NCBI GenBank assembly: GCA_933822405.4
Contig: CAKOGP040001557.1
Coordinates: 124,001-188,000, forward strand
Source of the DNA: Cylindrotheca closterium
Taxonomy: Eukaryota; Bacillariophyta; Bacillariophyceae; Bacillariales; Bacillariaceae
Length of the DNA: 64,000 nt
Direction: 5' to 3'
Part shown: positions 60,314 through 64,000 of the stretch, one piece after another
Layout: each line of letters starts with the position of its first letter
Position numbering within the stretch: the stretch's first letter is position 1
Notes under the pieces: model-generated
What the model was told of the DNA's origin: nothing
The model's input: the letters and a program-made list of their open reading frames with translations, nothing else
The model's database searches: none
Made by a program: the position numbers and the translations under genes

Positions 60314-61041
60314 ATGATGTTACAGTGATGTTACAGTGATGTTGAATTGGATTGCGTGGTTGAAAACGGGACCGTTCGTATATCTTTCAAGTGCGATTCG
60401 GGAAGGCTCAAATGAAGTATGGCTTTTTGCTGAATAGACACTCTCTAAACAGGTGTCAAATTAACTTCAGGTTTTAAGGTAATCGTAACTTGAACACCAC
60501 GAGAAGGATGAATGAAGCAATCAATCTGTGTCACAATCCTACCGCAATATGTGAATGTGAATGTTGGATGATTTGCCGTACTTGTCTTGTTGGCAGCGGG
60601 CACCAGCAGAATGAATGGATCTTGTTTGAACGGGCCTATGCCGCATGTGTTTTATATACCTACCGTATATTTCGACAGAGCAGCCAACTTTCTCCCCTGT
60701 TTCGCCGTCAATTTTTCAGCCTTCGGCGGATGGGTCGCAAATGAGAATACGGCTCCTCGATTTGTCAAACCTATTAACAACGAGAAAGCCCTTTCGAATA
60801 CGCGATCTCATATATAGGAACAAATGACTTGCACGCGAGGAAACCGCAAGATCCGAAACCAGTCATATGTCCGATGAGCGGCTGGGTTTGGTAGAGGAGC
60901 TAAACTAGGCCCATTCTCAATATGACCACATGTGAGATTTCAGATTTGCAGGTCATTATTCTTGATTTTCCCGCATCCCGGCAATAAAAGCGATAGTCTT
61001 ATCATACATTCTACCCACCGACCAACCCACCAACAACACAA
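60314..61041. other. Divergent intergenic region
   Basis: 728 bp with no gene recognised. A short direct repeat, GATGTTACAGT, occurs twice near 60316-60337. Overlapping small frames at 60490-60827 lie in different frames and look random. Confidence 0.55.
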
Positions 61042-62133
61042 ATGAATCCTCCCTCTCTCGGTGCGTCAAACTTGCGATCACTTGTCATCCAAGCTGCTAC
61101 TCAAGAAATTGCTCAAGATGATGACGCAACAAGCTTGGATCTTTCTGGCATCTTGTGGATGGAACACATCAACTTGATTGTCGGAGATTTGGATTTGGCA
61201 GCTGCGTTTTACTTGGATTTCTTGGGCTTTTCGCGGGATCCAACCAAATCGTTCACGCACCTGAACTTGGGACAGCAACAATTTCATTTGGCAGTCCCAA
61301 AGACTCCTGAGGAATCCGTGCACACGATTGCTGGAAGCATTGGTTTGACAGTGCCGGATCTTCAGTCAGTGATTGATCGAATACCACAAGCACAAGAGGT
61401 TCTACAGGAGAAAACACAGTTTGAAATACTAAAGACCAATCTAGAAGAAGGATACCTCACTCTGCAAGGGCCTTGGGGAAACAAATTTCACATTTACGAT
61501 CTACAGCATGATTCAACTTACGCTGGTGCATCCTCGTCCTCGCTATCTCAAAGTACACGCAAGATGGAACAACTCCACGACTGGGGAGGAACGCATGGAA
61601 GTCATAGAATGGCGGTCCGTCAACAACCTGGAATCCGATATTTAGAATTGATATGTCAAAAGGGGACATCTCGTGCCATTGGAGACTTTTATCAGCAAAT
61701 GCTCCATAGTCACGGGATTCATTCGTTTGAGAAACTGAAACAGAACCAAAGCATTGACATGGATACCGATGGTATCGCGCTCTCAGTCGGACCGGGGGTG
61801 CATATTATGTTTGTAGAGCAACAGGAAGAAGCAGCTCCAGAATTCTACGATTCATGGATGAAGGCCATGCAAGGCATCCACATTTGTGTCTATGTCGAAG
61901 ACTTTCATGGATTGTATCAACGCCTCGCTGCGAAACACTTGATTTGGACGAATCCACGCTTCGAGTATTTAGACTCGTGCGATACTTGGGAGCAAGCAAA
62001 GAGGAGCAGAACACTACGATTTCGGTACATTTTGGATTTGGAAACCAAGAAACCAATATACGAGTTGGAACATGAAACAAGACCCCTGTTACATGGGCAA
62101 TATATGAAATCGTTGCAATACATACCAAGATGA
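61042..62133 (+). CDS. Two-domain VOC (glyoxalase/dioxygenase-fold) protein
   Basis: 363 aa, single exon. Domain 1 (about 43-155) starts WMEHINLIVGDLDLAAAFYL, continues FLGFSRDPTKSFTHLNLGQ and ends GPWGNKFHIYDL. Domain 2 (about 198-345) starts GIRYLELICQ with AIGDFYQQMLHSHGIHSFEK and ends in a GIHICVYVEDFHGLYQRLA and YILDLETKKPIYELEHE pair. Each half shows the beta-alpha-beta-beta-beta layout of the vicinal oxygen chelate fold. His and Glu at the ends of the first and last strands are candidate metal ligands (H47 in MEHINL, E in YELEHE), but the set is not obviously complete. Possible activities are lactoylglutathione lyase, dioxygenase or a non-catalytic binding role. There is no plastid or secretory presequence, so it is probably cytosolic. 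Confidence 0.8.
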   Translation: MNPPSLGASNLRSLVIQAATQEIAQDDDATSLDLSGILWMEHINLIVGDLDLAAAFYLDFLGFSRDPTKSFTHLNLGQQQFHLAVPKTPEESVHTIAGSIGLTVPDLQSVIDRIPQAQEVLQEKTQFEILKTNLEEGYLTLQGPWGNKFHIYDLQHDSTYAGASSSSLSQSTRKMEQLHDWGGTHGSHRMAVRQQPGIRYLELICQKGTSRAIGDFYQQMLHSHGIHSFEKLKQNQSIDMDTDGIALSVGPGVHIMFVEQQEEAAPEFYDSWMKAMQGIHICVYVEDFHGLYQRLAAKHLIWTNPRFEYLDSCDTWEQAKRSRTLRFRYILDLETKKPIYELEHETRPLLHGQYMKSLQYIPR

Positions 62134-63598
62134 TGCCTCTAATGTTGCTATTAGTAACGAGACAATTTGCTTCTTAGTATCCTACATCAAACTGTAGAAT
62201 CATCGCCATTCTCTGAAACGGTACAGAAAAAGTTCTAAAAGCTCGAAAGATATTGTAAGACTGTCGATTATATACCTACAGTATAGTCTGTACGGTAACC
62301 TTCATTGCGACATCAGCTAGGTACAGAAGAAACCAAATATAGTTGTAATATCACCTCTAACAAGCTTCGTGGTGACTCTTGCAGGTCCAAATCATGACTA
62401 AGTTTGATGCAATATCAAAAAGCATTAGATGCGGCGGTCAAAGATGGTCGTAAAATATGTTCTTAATCATTTCACTGCTGTCTTCAGTGCCAAAACGGTC
62501 CTTACTGGGATAATGATTCATGATGTTACATCATGACATGGTCGTTTTCTTGTCAAGAAGTTGGATATCAAGAGATCGATGTACTGATCGATCGATGTAC
62601 AAAGAGAGAGCCGATGCATTTTCTGATCCCGACCTAGGATAAAAAGGACTGCTACAAAGTGACGCCAAAAAGTGACGCCAAAAGGAGAAGGGTACTACTT
62701 GATTTCACGTCGTCCGCCATCAGATTTTTGGTTTTTCGCCCTTGGGCATCCTAAGTTCTCTCGTTGATCATTAGAAATGGAAAGCCAGACATCAGAGATA
62801 CCGTAATGTCATCACAGACCTCATGCCAGCCTCGATATTATTTCCACCCATTCATTTACAGTACGTGTACAATTATTAGTACCGCGGGTACACTTCCAGG
62901 TGAAGAACGATCAACGACCGTCTGACAAGCTTCGTGGTGACCCTTGCTTTCTGTCCGAAATCATGACTAATTTGGCTTAACACAGTGCAAACGATCCCAG
63001 CTGTACTACCGGTATAGTTTTCTTTTAAAGTAATATTGTGATCCCGCCCAGTTTGATTACACCTTCTCTAGTAGTGGTGAAGATTACCACGTGAGCAGAC
63101 AGATCTGATTGAAGCTCCGCTCCTGAAGAGAACCCTGTTTCCTTGCGTACAGCTAGATTGCGCTCTACCATAGGGCGGATCTACAAACACTCGCCGAAAG
63201 AGAACCCTTCGTCATTGAGGAGCTCGCTTTTTTTAAAACAAACAAATGTTGCTTCGCCCTCAAGATATGCTTTAGTTTCAAGTTGACATCTATGGAAAGC
63301 AGGACGTCATATTTTCTTGTTCTTCAACAGGAATTTGAAAGGCTTCTTTCTCCTGGTAATTAAAGTACATACGTAGACATCTGCTCTCATAGGGGAATTC
63401 TCTCGAACACATGCCGCTGATTTTCTTGAAGAAGTCACCAAATCTTCGTCACAGTTCTCCATTTCCGCGAATCTGAAAGTTATAGAAGTAGAGAATCAAT
63501 CGCCCCACTATTTCTTTGCGGCTCTTCCTCTAATTTCTCCGACTCTAGAGCCACACAATCGATAAAAACGTTGTTGTCGCTATCTCATATTTTCAAAC
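62134..63598. other. Long intergenic region with a dispersed direct repeat
   Basis: 1.46 kb with no gene recognised. A roughly 45-bp sequence beginning ACAAGCTTCGTGGTGAC and ending AATCATGACTAA occurs near 62360-62405 and again near 62925-62970. A GATCGATGTAC word repeats at about 62576-62600, and a TACCGGTA palindrome lies at 63007-63014. Confidence 0.6.
62360..62970 (+). repeat. Pair of ~45-bp direct repeats about 565 bp apart
   Basis: Both copies read ACAAGCTTCGTGGTGACYCTTGC, then a variable 4-8 bp, then TCCRAAATCATGACTAA-like sequence. The copies sit at the two ends of the interval given. They may be relics of a dispersed repeat; no ORF or inverted terminal repeats lie between them. Confidence 0.65.
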
Positions 63599-64000
63599 AT
63601 GAAACAGATCACAACCATGACAAAATTGAGATGCCTCCTCTTCCTTCTCGTATCACAAATTCTCATTGTGTCATCACAGAACGAAAATCTTGGCGAGTTG
63701 TGGCCGGAAGGAGAAGTCAATTGTGTGCAAGGTTTACGTCAGTACAACCCGATTACACAACAGAAAGTATACCATGTCGGTGTCCATGCCTCTGCGGGTA
63801 TTGAAACTGCCAAACGAGAGTTCAACCTTACCTTTGAAGAATACTTGAATGAGGCTGTTGGAAAGAGGTGGGACCCTCCAATCGAGTTCAAGATGAAGAT
63901 CACGGACGATTCCATACGAGACTGGCTCGACAATAAAGAAGACGTCGATTTCATGTACACGGACACCGGCATCTACTCATGTATTGGTGTCGAGATTGGG
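63599..64000 (+). CDS. Secreted/membrane protein with periplasmic-binding-protein-like N-terminal domain (truncated by window edge)
   Basis: An open frame starts at the ATG at 63599 and runs to the window end without a stop (134 codons). Residues about 7-27 are a signal peptide or TM (MTKLRCLLFLLVSQILIVSS). The rest, with YHVGVHASAGIETAKREFNL, GKRWDPPIEFKMKITDD and VDFMYTDTGIYSCIGVEIG, resembles the start of a type-2 periplasmic-binding-protein (phosphonate-binding PhnD-like) domain. In diatoms I recall such ectodomains on receptor cyclases and kinases. The downstream catalytic part, if any, is outside the window. Ligand unknown. An earlier Met at 63571 lies in a different frame and is not the start. 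Confidence 0.7.
   Translation, partial: MKQITTMTKLRCLLFLLVSQILIVSSQNENLGELWPEGEVNCVQGLRQYNPITQQKVYHVGVHASAGIETAKREFNLTFEEYLNEAVGKRWDPPIEFKMKITDDSIRDWLDNKEDVDFMYTDTGIYSCIGVEIG

Noticed and set aside
1..64000. tRNA, rRNA or transposon
   Set aside because: I looked for B-box-like GGTTCGAATCC words, terminal inverted repeats and transposase or reverse-transcriptase motifs and saw none convincing; a tRNAscan-SE and RepeatMasker run would be needed to exclude weak ones.

Overview
The window is eukaryotic nuclear DNA, almost certainly from a diatom and more likely a pennate one; the genus cannot be fixed by reading alone. The evidence is: short GT-AG introns (12 inferred in 8 genes, 78-183 bp); Ser-x-Pro-Ser/Thr wall-type repeat proteins; a light-dependent protochlorophyllide reductase with a bipartite secretory/plastid presequence and Phe at the predicted cleavage site; a fused domain I recall as the diatom-expanded DUF6824; and a multi-TM/EGF/LNR/LRR receptor-like architecture I associate with diatoms. 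I call 26 protein-coding genes (one cut by the right edge) and one pseudogene. I saw no tRNA, rRNA, transposase, reverse transcriptase or CRISPR array.

Layout. 0.7-5.3 kb: a CRAL-TRIO/DUF6824 gene and a TPR-TTL ligase-like gene. 5.9-13.7 kb: three minus-strand genes for membrane proteins (a TLYG-repeat/SxPT-repeat protein, a protein with tandem PP1-docking-like motifs, a Popeye-like protein). 14-20 kb: a single-TM protein, a CRAL-TRIO/DUF6824 pseudogene, a VRF-VREY motif protein and a hotdog thioesterase. 20-26 kb: a protein with an in-frame 186-bp minisatellite, and a RING protein. 26-30.5 kb: a three-exon phosphoinositide phospholipase C and a mini EF-hand protein. 31-36 kb: three SWEET sugar transporter genes, two of them divergent. 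36.8-42.3 kb: an apyrase and a double-domain protochlorophyllide reductase. 43-48.5 kb: an IQ/TM/SxPS-repeat protein and a second CRAL-TRIO/DUF6824 gene. 48.9-64 kb: APC/C subunit CDC16, an RCC1-repeat protein, a GT92-like glycosyltransferase, a TM-EGF-LNR-LRR protein, an acidic protein, a two-domain VOC protein and the start of a secreted binding-protein-like gene.

The genes do not form an operon; most are independent housekeeping, signalling or surface functions. Local relationships visible in the sequence are the SWEET cluster (tandem and inverted duplication), the three dispersed CRAL-TRIO/DUF6824 copies, and an internal exon duplication that built the double reductase. The best candidates for new biology are the double-domain reductase with a degenerate first half, the membrane protein with two SILK-RVxF modules plus four acidic repeats, the CRAL-TRIO/DUF6824 fusion family with a decaying member, and a palindrome (TACCGGTA) that I found only between genes. 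Exon boundaries were inferred by eye from splice signals, reading phase and domain continuity.
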